A stretch of DNA of 11,674 bases, taken from positions 1-11,674 of the forward strand of contig DAHXNM010000353.1 in the NCBI GenBank assembly GCA_027365375.1, read 5' to 3'. Origin of the DNA: Ferrimicrobium sp. (lineage in GTDB: Bacteria; Actinomycetota; Acidimicrobiia; Acidimicrobiales; Acidimicrobiaceae). The notes beneath the pieces were generated by a model. The model worked only from the letters and a program-made list of their open reading frames with translations, did not search any database and was not told where the DNA came from. Positions 1 through 6,794 of this stretch are shown in pieces (positions within the stretch are counted from its first letter, which is position 1; each line of letters starts with the position of its first letter). The translations under genes and the position numbers were made by a program.

Positions 1-1
1 T

Positions 2-1348
2 CCAGGGCTCGCATGGGGTCTGGTCGATAGCGGTGGTCTAGTTCACCACGGCGCCTACGGGGTCAACGAATCCGCCTCCACTAACAGACCCTCCAAGGAT
101 AGCGTCTTTCGCATCGCCTCGATGACTAAGAGTTTCACTGCGCTTTGTATCCTCCTTTTGCGTGACCAACACAAGCTCAGTCTCGATGACCCAATAGGCG
201 ACTGGCTCCCCGGGCTGCAGTTCGACCCTCAGGTTGACCAAAGCGAATCGCCGATTACTATTCGACACCTGCTGTCGATGTCGTCGGGTTTAGTCGAGGA
301 CGACCCGTGGGCAGATCGACAGTTAGCACTCTCCCTCGATGCATTTCAAGCGATGCTTGGCAACGGAATCGGGCTTGACCTTGGACCATCGACCGCGTTT
401 GAATACTCCAACCTTGGATACGCCATGCTTGGATTAATCGCAACAAGAGCTGCTGGTGTCCCACTTGCCGCCACGGCAGCCGAGAATATCTTTACTCCAT
501 TGGCTATGGCTTCAACGACCTGGGATCTAGATACCGTGGACTCCGACAGACTCGTCGCTGGCCATAGCCTTTGCGACAACCAATGGGTGTTAGAACCGTC
601 ACTCGAGGATGGAGCCTTTGGTCCAATGGGTGGGATTGGTTCGACGATCGAAGATCTAGCACGATGGGTAACGCTTCACCTCGGCGCTTGGGGTGAACAG
701 ACCGCCCGCGCTTCCCGAGCGATCCGATCGTCGACCCTTCGTGAGATGGCTGACATCCACAGAGTGATGGCTCACCCTCGGGTGGCAGATCCCGACCTCA
801 CCGCTCAAGGTTATGGCTATGGCCTGATGGTAGCCCATCATCGTCGCCTCGGAAGGATCGTTGGCCACAGTGGAGGGTTGCCTGGCTTTGGATCTCGAAT
901 GGAATGGTTGCCCGACTATGGCATCGGCCTGGTAGCCCTCGCGAACAGAACCTATACGCCTCTTAGCGATGTGGTGCGACGTGGGTTAGAATACCTCGTC
1001 GAGCAAGGCTTCGTCACGAATCCAACCCAAGAACCGTCTCAAGATCTCCAAAGGATTTACCTCGCAGTTAACGCCAGCTATCAAGATCCCCAAAACGACC
1101 AGTCGATCCGCGAAGTAGCTCTGACCACCTATTTTCTTGACCGAGACGATGACCGTAAGCCGCCAAACTTTGCCGCGCTTCGTGAGAGCTATGGCCGCCT
1201 GCTCTCGGTTGGGCCAATAATCGCCACCGGAATGCTACGAGGCTCTTGGAGGCTGGATTGTGAACACGGGTCGTTCACTATCCACGCAATGCTCGGACCA
1301 ACATCGCCTCATAAACTTCAATTCTTGCAGATTGTTAAAGACCCGTGA
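2..1348 (+). CDS. Serine hydrolase, class C beta-lactamase / penicillin-binding-protein-like fold (5' end outside window)
   Basis: This is a serine hydrolase of the beta-lactamase/esterase/D-aminopeptidase superfamily (Pfam Beta-lactamase type). The frame is open to the left edge, so the gene begins before the window and 448 residues are visible. All three active-site motifs are present, numbering from the first complete codon. SMTK (40-43) supplies the nucleophilic Ser40 and Lys43. YSN (135-137) is the Tyr-x-Asn motif. HSGG (289-292) replaces the KTG triad, as is usual in class C-like esterases and peptidases. The first ATG in the window (122) lies immediately after the catalytic Ser codon, so it cannot be the start. 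The last ~110 residues form an extra C-terminal region beyond the catalytic fold. The substrate cannot be told: D-amino peptide, ester and beta-lactam hydrolysis are all found in the family. A signal peptide, if any, is outside the window. The gene converges on osmC. Confidence 0.9.
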   Translation, partial: PGLAWGLVDSGGLVHHGAYGVNESASTNRPSKDSVFRIASMTKSFTALCILLLRDQHKLSLDDPIGDWLPGLQFDPQVDQSESPITIRHLLSMSSGLVEDDPWADRQLALSLDAFQAMLGNGIGLDLGPSTAFEYSNLGYAMLGLIATRAAGVPLAATAAENIFTPLAMASTTWDLDTVDSDRLVAGHSLCDNQWVLEPSLEDGAFGPMGGIGSTIEDLARWVTLHLGAWGEQTARASRAIRSSTLREMADIHRVMAHPRVADPDLTAQGYGYGLMVAHHRRLGRIVGHSGGLPGFGSRMEWLPDYGIGLVALANRTYTPLSDVVRRGLEYLVEQGFVTNPTQEPSQDLQRIYLAVNASYQDPQNDQSIREVALTTYFLDRDDDRKPPNFAALRESYGRLLSVGPIIATGMLRGSWRLDCEHGSFTIHAMLGPTSPHKLQFLQIVKDP

Positions 1349-1526
1349 TCCGAGGTGAGCTAGCCAGCGGCTCCACCGTGACCTCCCGAGCGCTAACCAC
1401 CGTAGCCTTCTATTGAGATCGATCCGAGCGCTAACCACCGCAACCAATACGGGGGCAGCTCCGCCGGCTTGCTACCGTCTGAGCTCATCGGTCCAACGCC
1501 GGTGAACGCCGCCCATGTCAATCCGT
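1349..1526. other. Convergent intergenic region with a direct repeat
   Basis: This 178-bp gap lies between the stop codons of the serine hydrolase (+) and osmC (-). I see no open gene with coding character and no clear stem followed by a T-run, so the termination mode is unclear. The only notable structure is a 17-bp direct repeat, listed separately. Confidence 0.6.
1386..1440. repeat. 17-bp direct repeat (two copies)
   Basis: The sequence ccgagcgctaaccaccg occurs at 1386-1402 and again, identically, at 1424-1440. The two copies start 38 bp apart. They lie between two convergent genes. Two copies do not make an array, and the unit is not palindromic. It could be a remnant of a local duplication or a binding site; the sequence does not decide. 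Confidence 0.75.
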
Positions 1527-1958
1527 CTACACGAAAACCAGTTCGATCTCCGTGCCAGACAGCGCCTTGCTGACCGGGCAGGATCGCTTGGCCTCCTCAG
1601 CAATCTTATGAAACTCAGCCTGCTCGATACCTTGGGCACTTCCAGCAACCGTCAGCTCGATCCGCGGAATGCGGAAACCACCCTCGGGGTCGGGTCCGAG
1701 GTGTACCTTCGCACCAACTTCCAGGTGAATATCGGCTCCCCCTGCCGCTCCAAGCAGTGCTGAAAATTGCATGGCGTAGCACGATGTATGTGCCGCTGCG
1801 ATCAGCTCCTCTGGGCTCGTCGCACCTTCAGCGTTATCAGCTGCTCGCTTAGGAAATGAGACCTCATAGCTCCCGATCCCTGAACTCGTTAGAACCACCG
1901 TCCCAGCTCCCTGCTCTAGCGAGCCGCTCCAGGTTGTATGTGCTTCTCGTATTGGCAT
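1527..1958 (-). CDS. osmC: OsmC family peroxiredoxin
   Basis: OsmC-type thiol peroxidase of 143 residues, the usual family length. It is a cytoplasmic enzyme that reduces organic hydroperoxides through a redox-active cysteine pair. Both cysteines are visible: one in SCYAM just after the conserved PEELIAAAHT stretch, the other in RSCPVSKAL near the C-terminus. The N-terminal W-x-G-x-L...G-x-G pattern and the PEELIAAAH motif favour the OsmC rather than the Ohr branch. The frame stays open 53 codons upstream of 1958, but the ATG at 1958 gives the family N-terminus. An AGGAG Shine-Dalgarno 5 nt before it also fixes this start. The gene is divergent from aspS and convergent with the serine hydrolase, so it is probably monocistronic. 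No regulator is adjacent. Confidence 0.93.
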   Translation of the reverse strand: MPIREAHTTWSGSLEQGAGTVVLTSSGIGSYEVSFPKRAADNAEGATSPEELIAAAHTSCYAMQFSALLGAAGGADIHLEVGAKVHLGPDPEGGFRIPRIELTVAGSAQGIEQAEFHKIAEEAKRSCPVSKALSGTEIELVFV

Positions 1959-2376
1959 ATTATCTCCTACTTCTCGGCACTTGTACCAGACAATAACCTT
2001 ATCCTGAGACGCTTCGCTACAACCAACCAACAGAAGGTTGGCGATGTGGTCTTCACAACCATTTCGGCCTACCTCACGACCTTTGGGCACCAAGTTGCCG
2101 GGAGATCTTACCGACAAACAGGTAAGTTTTGCTCGAAGGACTCATCTGGACAAGCGAATAAGTACTCACGGACGAGAAACCAACCTTTTAGCTCCCAGCG
2201 CACCAGCGACGCTGACCTATTCACCGACCAATTACTTCAGCGAGGAGATAAACGATCACTTACGAGGTGGAAGCTAGTTCATCAGAATCATCCGGCACTC
2301 ATGCACCCAAGGTCAATGGTCATCTCGATCAGCAAGCGAGGGCACCAACGTAGCTTCGACTATGCCAATAAAGGCG

Positions 2377-2396
2377 AAGGCGTAGCATATGCCCTT
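2377..2396 (+). promoter_or_regulatory. Small hairpin in the aspS leader
   Basis: AAGGCGTA pairs with TATGCCCTT around a GCA loop, giving eight pairs (one G-U) with one bulged C. It lies 48 bp before the aspS start and is not followed by a T-run, so it is not a terminator. A function in aspS control is speculative. Confidence 0.3.
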
Positions 2397-2420
2397 AGGA
2401 TATTAGGTCGATCTACTACC

Positions 2421-2437
2421 GTTCTTCGGGAAGGAAC
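2421..2437 (+). promoter_or_regulatory. aspS ribosome binding site within a small hairpin
   Basis: The Shine-Dalgarno AAGGA (2431-2435) lies 9 nt before the aspS ATG and decides that start. It falls in the 3' arm of a possible short stem: GTTC (2421-2424) pairs with GAAC (2434-2437), extended by a T-G and a T-A pair. The stem is weak, so any masking of the ribosome site is only a possibility. Confidence 0.45.
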
Positions 2438-2444
2438 TCGTCCT

Positions 2445-4214
2445 ATGCAACCTTTCGATCATCGCTCAGCCATACCTGAGCCAGCTGGGCTTCGAACCGC
2501 GTACGCTGGCTCTCTAAACGAGACAAGGGTCGGCGAGGTTGTCCAAATCTGTGGTTGGGTCAATCGCATTCGCGAACACGGCGAACATCTAGTCTTTGTT
2601 GACGTACGTGACCATACCGGGGTCGTTCAGTGCGTGGTTCCAAGGAGCGAGAACCTCCACCCAGAGTGGGTCGTGCAGATCACTGGGACCGTCGCCGAGC
2701 GTCCAGAGGGGACTGACAACAGTCAGATCTCCACGGGTCGAATCGAGCTTCGCGACCCGAGTGTGCGCGTGCTTGCCGAGGCAGAACCTATTCCATTCTC
2801 GCTCGATGAACGCATAGAACTCGACGAGGCGACCCGTCTGCGTTATCGCTATATCGATCTCCGAAGGTCTCGCATGCAGCGCAATCTCCGTCTTCGCTCC
2901 GTCGTAAACTCCGCGATCAGGCGATCGATGGAGGAGCAGGGATTCACCGAGATAGAGACTCCACTGTTATGGACCCCAACACCTGAGGGGGCTCGCGAGT
3001 TTCTCGTTCCTTCACGCACACAGCCCCAAAATTTCTACGTCCTGCCCCAATCGCCACAGATCGCGAAACAGCTACTCATGGTCGCCGGATTTGACCGCTA
3101 CTATCAGATAGCTCGCTGCCTACGCGACGAAGATCTACGCGCCGATCGGCAGTTCGAGTTCACCCAGTTGGATCTTGAGGCATCCTTCGTTACTCAACAT
3201 GACATTCATCGCTTTATATCACACGCCATCCTGGCGGTGGTCCAAGCAGTGAGCCCAGGGACCACCATCGAAATAGACACAATCACGTGGCGCGATGCGA
3301 TGAATCGCTACGGTTCCGACAAACCCGATCGCCGTTTCGGCGCTGAACTCCACGACGCGACTGCTATCTTTGCCGACACGACCGTCAAGGCACTCACCGC
3401 TCCTAGCGTCCAGGCGATGGTCGCACCACTGCCTCTGAGCCGAGCACGCCTCGATGAGCTCGTCGATCGTGCAAAGGGGCTCGGTGCAAAGGGGCTTCTC
3501 TGGCTCCGTGTCGAGGAGACAGACGGTCAACTCAGCCTGAACTCTCCAGTCTCGAAATTCTTGACCTCCAACGAGCAGGAGCAGCTGATCGCAACGCTGG
3601 AGGCGCAGCCAGGGGACACGATCCTAATGGTTGCCGACGAGTGGGAGAGGGCAGTCACGATTCTTGGACAGATCCGGCTCGGCCTCGGCAAACAGCTTGC
3701 CAGCGACAACGTACTCGACTTCTTCTGGGTGATAGATTTCCCGCTCTTTGAAGGACTCGACGAGTTTGGGGCCCCGATATCTGCTCACCACCCCTTCACT
3801 ATGCCGAACGAAGATGACTTTGCCCTGCTTGACACCGACCCGCTATCGGTTCGTTCGCAATCCTATGACCTAGTATTGAACGGCTGGGAACTCGGATCGG
3901 GATCGATCCGTATCCATACCTCCTCGATCCAGTCGAAGATCTTTGAGGTACTCGGTATCGACGAAGAGACCGCTCGATCGAGGTTTGGTTTCCTGCTCGA
4001 TGCTTTTAAGTACGGTGCACCGCCTCATGGTGGCTTTGCATTCGGCATCGACAGGCTGAGTGCACTACTTGCAGGTGAGGACAATATTCGAGAGCTCATA
4101 GCTTTCCCAAAGACACAGAGTGGTTCTGATCTAATGACCGGGGCTCCCAAGCAGGTTGATCAGGAAATCCTCAACCAGCTCGGACTTCGACCAACCGCTC
4201 GCACCAAGGACTAA
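2445..4214 (+). CDS. aspS: Aspartyl-tRNA synthetase, probably non-discriminating (Asp/Asn)
   Basis: Class IIb aminoacyl-tRNA synthetase of 589 residues, the normal bacterial length. It activates Asp with ATP and charges tRNA-Asp in the cytoplasm. The N-terminal OB-fold anticodon-binding domain covers roughly 15-115 (CGWVNRIREHG). The catalytic core has the flipping-loop region TPTPEGAREF (177-186), the QSPQ element (202-205), motif 2 RDED (227-230) with EFTQ (238-241), and motif 3 GGFAFGIDR (529-537). The bacterial insertion (GAD) domain lies between motifs 2 and 3. His45 and Gly89 occupy positions where discriminating enzymes such as E. coli carry Leu and Lys, which suggests a non-discriminating enzyme that also makes Asp-tRNA-Asn for GatCAB. 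The ATG at 2445 is chosen from an AAGGA site 9 nt upstream and the family N-terminus; the frame is open further upstream without homology. It is followed 2 bp later by rarA. Confidence 0.97.
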   Translation: MQPFDHRSAIPEPAGLRTAYAGSLNETRVGEVVQICGWVNRIREHGEHLVFVDVRDHTGVVQCVVPRSENLHPEWVVQITGTVAERPEGTDNSQISTGRIELRDPSVRVLAEAEPIPFSLDERIELDEATRLRYRYIDLRRSRMQRNLRLRSVVNSAIRRSMEEQGFTEIETPLLWTPTPEGAREFLVPSRTQPQNFYVLPQSPQIAKQLLMVAGFDRYYQIARCLRDEDLRADRQFEFTQLDLEASFVTQHDIHRFISHAILAVVQAVSPGTTIEIDTITWRDAMNRYGSDKPDRRFGAELHDATAIFADTTVKALTAPSVQAMVAPLPLSRARLDELVDRAKGLGAKGLLWLRVEETDGQLSLNSPVSKFLTSNEQEQLIATLEAQPGDTILMVADEWERAVTILGQIRLGLGKQLASDNVLDFFWVIDFPLFEGLDEFGAPISAHHPFTMPNEDDFALLDTDPLSVRSQSYDLVLNGWELGSGSIRIHTSSIQSKIFEVLGIDEETARSRFGFLLDAFKYGAPPHGGFAFGIDRLSALLAGEDNIRELIAFPKTQSGSDLMTGAPKQVDQEILNQLGLRPTARTKD

Positions 4215-4216
4215 GC

Positions 4217-5350
4217 ATGGACGAGCTATTCCGCCAGGAGCTCGATCCGCGACGCGTTCCACTAGCTGCGCGAATGCGCCCAACCTCATTAAGTGAAGTC
4301 CGGGGACACGACGAGCTCCGGGGTGCCGATGGAGTGCTGCGGCGAATCATCGATGGCCTCACGCCATTTGCACTCGTCCTTGCTGGCCCTCCTGGCGTGG
4401 GCAAGACGACAATAGGCTCGTTGCTCGCCACAGAGCGCAAGGCGCGCTTTATCCAACTGTCGGCCACAACGCTTGGCGTAAAAGACATAAAAGAACTGGC
4501 CTCAAATGGCCAACGCCTACGCGATCTTGGTGAAACTGAGCCGGTCTGCTTTATTGATGAGATCCACCGGCTATCACGGGTTCAGCAGGACGCACTGCTC
4601 AACCCAGTCGAGGAGGGTCACTTCTCTCTCATCGGCGCCACCACCGAAAACCCGTACGTAAGCTTGAGCCCTGCATTGCTCTCCAGAATCGAGGTCATTC
4701 GGCTAGCGCCGTTAGACGACCAGGTGATGAGGACATTGCTGCTCGATGCCGTAGCCACCGAAGCATTGTCAATCAGCGATGAGGCGATGACGACGATCAT
4801 CACGCACGCCAACGGAGACGCTCGCTCTGCACTAGGAATACTCCAGAGGGCGATTGAGGCCACGCGACGAAAAGGTGAGTCCACACACATCGAGTCCTTG
4901 CCATCACTCCCTGAATCGGTTGGTATCGATAGATCATCACATTACGAGATGACTTCAGCACTCATTAAATCGATGCGTGCCTCAGACACAGCCGGTGCCA
5001 TCGATTGGCTCTCTCATCTCCTAGTTGCAGGCGAAGACCCACGCTTCATAGCTCGACGGCTTGTCATTTTCGCGGCGGAGGACATAGGGCCAGATCATCT
5101 AGATTCGCTTGTCTACGCCAACGCTACCTTTGCAAGTGTCGAAAGAATTGGGATGCCTGAGGCTAGAATAGTGCTAGCCGCCACCGTTTTACATCTCTCT
5201 GAGGCCCCGAAATCAAGGCGTGCGATTGACGCGATTGACGCCGCAATGCTGCGGGCGGCTGCATCTCAGCGCGTGCCGGTGCCAGAGCATCTACGTGGTT
5301 CCATCACCCACATCGAAGGACGCTACCCGCCGCCAACTACCAGGGCCTAG
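4217..5350 (+). CDS. rarA: Replication-associated recombination protein RarA (MgsA), C-terminally short
   Basis: AAA+ ATPase of the RarA/MgsA/WRNIP1 family, which acts at stalled replication forks and in recombination with RecA and SSB. Visible motifs are Walker A GPPGVGKT (57-64), Walker B FIDE (112-115), the sensor-1 segment IGATTENPY (139-147), the arginine-finger segment SPALLSR (151-157), and sensor 2 GDAR (200-203). The helical tetramerisation region follows (IGPDHLDSLVYA and after). The protein is 377 residues against about 430-450 for typical members. It stops just after VPVPEHLRG, where homologues continue with a GY-x-YPHD...YLP...Y-x-P stretch. I find no continuation in the other two frames, so this looks like truncation rather than a simple frameshift. 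Start: ATG 4217, two bases after the aspS stop, with AAGGA upstream inside aspS, so translational coupling is likely. Confidence 0.93.
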   Translation: MDELFRQELDPRRVPLAARMRPTSLSEVRGHDELRGADGVLRRIIDGLTPFALVLAGPPGVGKTTIGSLLATERKARFIQLSATTLGVKDIKELASNGQRLRDLGETEPVCFIDEIHRLSRVQQDALLNPVEEGHFSLIGATTENPYVSLSPALLSRIEVIRLAPLDDQVMRTLLLDAVATEALSISDEAMTTIITHANGDARSALGILQRAIEATRRKGESTHIESLPSLPESVGIDRSSHYEMTSALIKSMRASDTAGAIDWLSHLLVAGEDPRFIARRLVIFAAEDIGPDHLDSLVYANATFASVERIGMPEARIVLAATVLHLSEAPKSRRAIDAIDAAMLRAAASQRVPVPEHLRGSITHIEGRYPPPTTRA

Positions 5351-5357
5351 CCAGCCA

Positions 5358-6635
5358 TCAACCTCCTCGCATAGGCAGACGCTTTACACCAGCAATGAAA
5401 TTCGAGACCAACATCTCTGGTTCCCCTATTAGGTCATACGCTGGCATCAAGGCCAAGACCTCCCGAAGGACAGCGACAATCTCGGCGCGTGCAAGGTGGG
5501 CTCCAAGACAGTGATGTGGCCCGTACCCGCCAAAACCCAGATGGCGAGTAGCGTTACTGTCGAGTGACAGTCGATACGGATCCTCAAAGACGGCCTCGTC
5601 CCGGTTCGCCGACGGGTACATCAACAGGACCCTATCGCCAACGTCAAGTGACACCCCCGACAAGACTGCTGGGCGCGTAAGCGTACGACGCATCCAGACA
5701 ACCGGGGATGCTAACCGCACGATCTCATCGGCGGCACGCGACAACCGATCTGCACTCGGCTCTACTATGAGTTCGTCACGCACACTGCGAAACTCGGACA
5801 GCGCAAGCATGCCAACGCTCAGCGCATTTCGAGTCGTCTCGTTGCCGGCAACCAACAGGAGAATGAAGAAGGAGGCCAACTCACTCGGAGAGAGCGCGGC
5901 CCCGTCCACATCGGCGGCTAGCAACGCCCCGATAACTTCGTCATCCCGGTGGTGTTTACCAGCGAGATCACCCATGAACTCGCTCAACTCAAGGGCAGCG
6001 GTAAGAATCGATTCATCCGGGCTCATCTCAGGTGCGACAAACTCGGGGTCCAGTGCTCCCAGGATGCGTTGCGATCGCTCAAGGACAAACTGGTCATACT
6101 CCTCGGGGATCCCCATGATCTCACCGATAATACGTAACGGCAGAGGCGCCGCGATAGCATCGACAAAATCAAACTCACCGAGCTCTCTCGCCTCCTCAAC
6201 AAGCCGGTGCGCTACGACTCCAATTTCAGCGTCCAAACGTTCAATTCTTCGCGGAGTAAAGGCTCGCATAACCACTCTGCGCAGGTGTGCGTGGCGTGGG
6301 TCATCGGTGTTAATCAGCGATCCAAAGAACTCTAAAAACTCCTCCGGCAAATCGATAATCGACACAGACCCTCGACCCGAAGCGAAGGTCTCCGAATCCC
6401 TAGAAGCGGAAAGCACATCGCTATAGCGCATGACGGCATGATATGAGCCTGACTTAGTCTCCTCCGTGAGCAGCCACTCCGGTATTGGGAACCTAGCTAC
6501 CGGACGACGCTGGCGCAAGCTGCGAAATGCACCCTCTCGCACCTGGTTGGGCAGTCGCCAAAACTCAAGATCCGATAGATCGATCTCATCGAGAGAAAGC
6601 TCTTCAATGGGCTGAAACCAACCGCCTAGGGACAC
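5358..6635 (-). CDS. Cytochrome P450 (CYP125/CYP142-like soluble bacterial type)
   Basis: Soluble haem-thiolate monooxygenase of about 425 residues with no membrane anchor, typical of actinobacterial P450s. Numbering from the GTG at 6635, the I-helix oxygen-binding motif is AGNETT (263-268), the K-helix ExxR is E304-R307, and the haem loop is FGGYGPHHCLG with Cys376 as axial ligand. The N-terminus (IDLSDLEFW) and the TDDPRHAHLRRVV segment resemble the CYP125/142/124 group, which hydroxylates steroid or lipid side chains. The substrate is not proven. There is no ATG near the N-terminus. GTG 6635 has an AGGTGAGG site about 5 nt upstream; GTG 6647 (4 residues longer) lacks a good site. No ferredoxin or reductase is nearby, so redox partners must be encoded elsewhere. 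Its 3' end converges on rarA with a 7-bp gap. A dyad and CCAGG repeats lie upstream. Confidence 0.95.
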   Translation of the reverse strand: MSLGGWFQPIEELSLDEIDLSDLEFWRLPNQVREGAFRSLRQRRPVARFPIPEWLLTEETKSGSYHAVMRYSDVLSASRDSETFASGRGSVSIIDLPEEFLEFFGSLINTDDPRHAHLRRVVMRAFTPRRIERLDAEIGVVAHRLVEEARELGEFDFVDAIAAPLPLRIIGEIMGIPEEYDQFVLERSQRILGALDPEFVAPEMSPDESILTAALELSEFMGDLAGKHHRDDEVIGALLAADVDGAALSPSELASFFILLLVAGNETTRNALSVGMLALSEFRSVRDELIVEPSADRLSRAADEIVRLASPVVWMRRTLTRPAVLSGVSLDVGDRVLLMYPSANRDEAVFEDPYRLSLDSNATRHLGFGGYGPHHCLGAHLARAEIVAVLREVLALMPAYDLIGEPEMLVSNFIAGVKRLPMRGG

Positions 6636-6669
6636 GTTGCACCTCACCTCGTTAGACGCGTTCTCCAGC

Positions 6670-6684
6670 CCAGGCTAGTCCTGG
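6670..6684. promoter_or_regulatory. Dyad upstream of the P450 gene
   Basis: CCAGG-ctagt-CCTGG is a perfect 5-bp-arm inverted repeat 35 bp upstream of the chosen P450 start. Further CCAGG boxes followed by TTAA lie at 6746-6756 and 6758-6766. It could be an operator for a regulator of the P450 gene or a small 5'-UTR hairpin. No regulator gene is adjacent. Confidence 0.35.
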
Positions 6685-6794
6685 ATGGCCTAGTTGGGTT
6701 GGCGATCCTTTGAACGCAGATGTGACTAGCGAGCCACTGAAATGGCCAGGTGTTAATCCAGGTTAAGAGCCTTCGGCAAAACCTTGGTTAGCAT

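Larger units (their letters stand above)
1959..2444. other. Divergent intergenic region / aspS leader
   Basis: This 486-bp stretch separates osmC (-) from aspS (+) and should hold both promoters. I find no convincing coding gene. One + frame stays open from 1938 into aspS, but its translation has no family resemblance, starts inside osmC on the opposite strand, and precedes the normal AspRS N-terminus. Near aspS there are two small hairpins (2377-2396 and 2421-2437). A 7-bp inverted pair, GAAGCTA at 2270-2276 and TAGCTTC at 2351-2357, could fold a longer leader. I looked for a T-box consensus such as AGGGTGG...ACCGCG and did not find one. Confidence 0.55.

Noticed and set aside
122..1348. Serine hydrolase starting at ATG 122
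   Set aside because: This start would exclude the catalytic Ser of SxxK; the frame is open to the left edge.
1959..2117. 53-residue N-terminal extension of OsmC
   Set aside because: The ATG at 1958 has an AGGAG site and gives the usual OsmC length and N-terminus.
2038..2277. Small + strand ORF (79 aa) in the aspS leader
   Set aside because: TTG start, no ribosome site, no domain, and low-complexity composition typical of a chance frame.
1938..2444. N-terminal extension of AspRS
   Set aside because: The AspRS family N-terminus and a good ribosome site are at 2445; the upstream translation has no recognisable domain and is antisense to osmC at its start.
2120..2444. T-box riboswitch before aspS
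   Set aside because: No T-box consensus and no terminator/antiterminator pair could be found.
5351..5357. Terminator between rarA and the P450 gene
   Set aside because: Only 7 bp separate the two stop codons, and no stem-loop with a T-run is seen around them.
5767..6426. Long + strand ORF opposite the P450 gene
   Set aside because: Ser/Arg-rich antisense shadow of a well-supported P450; no family features.
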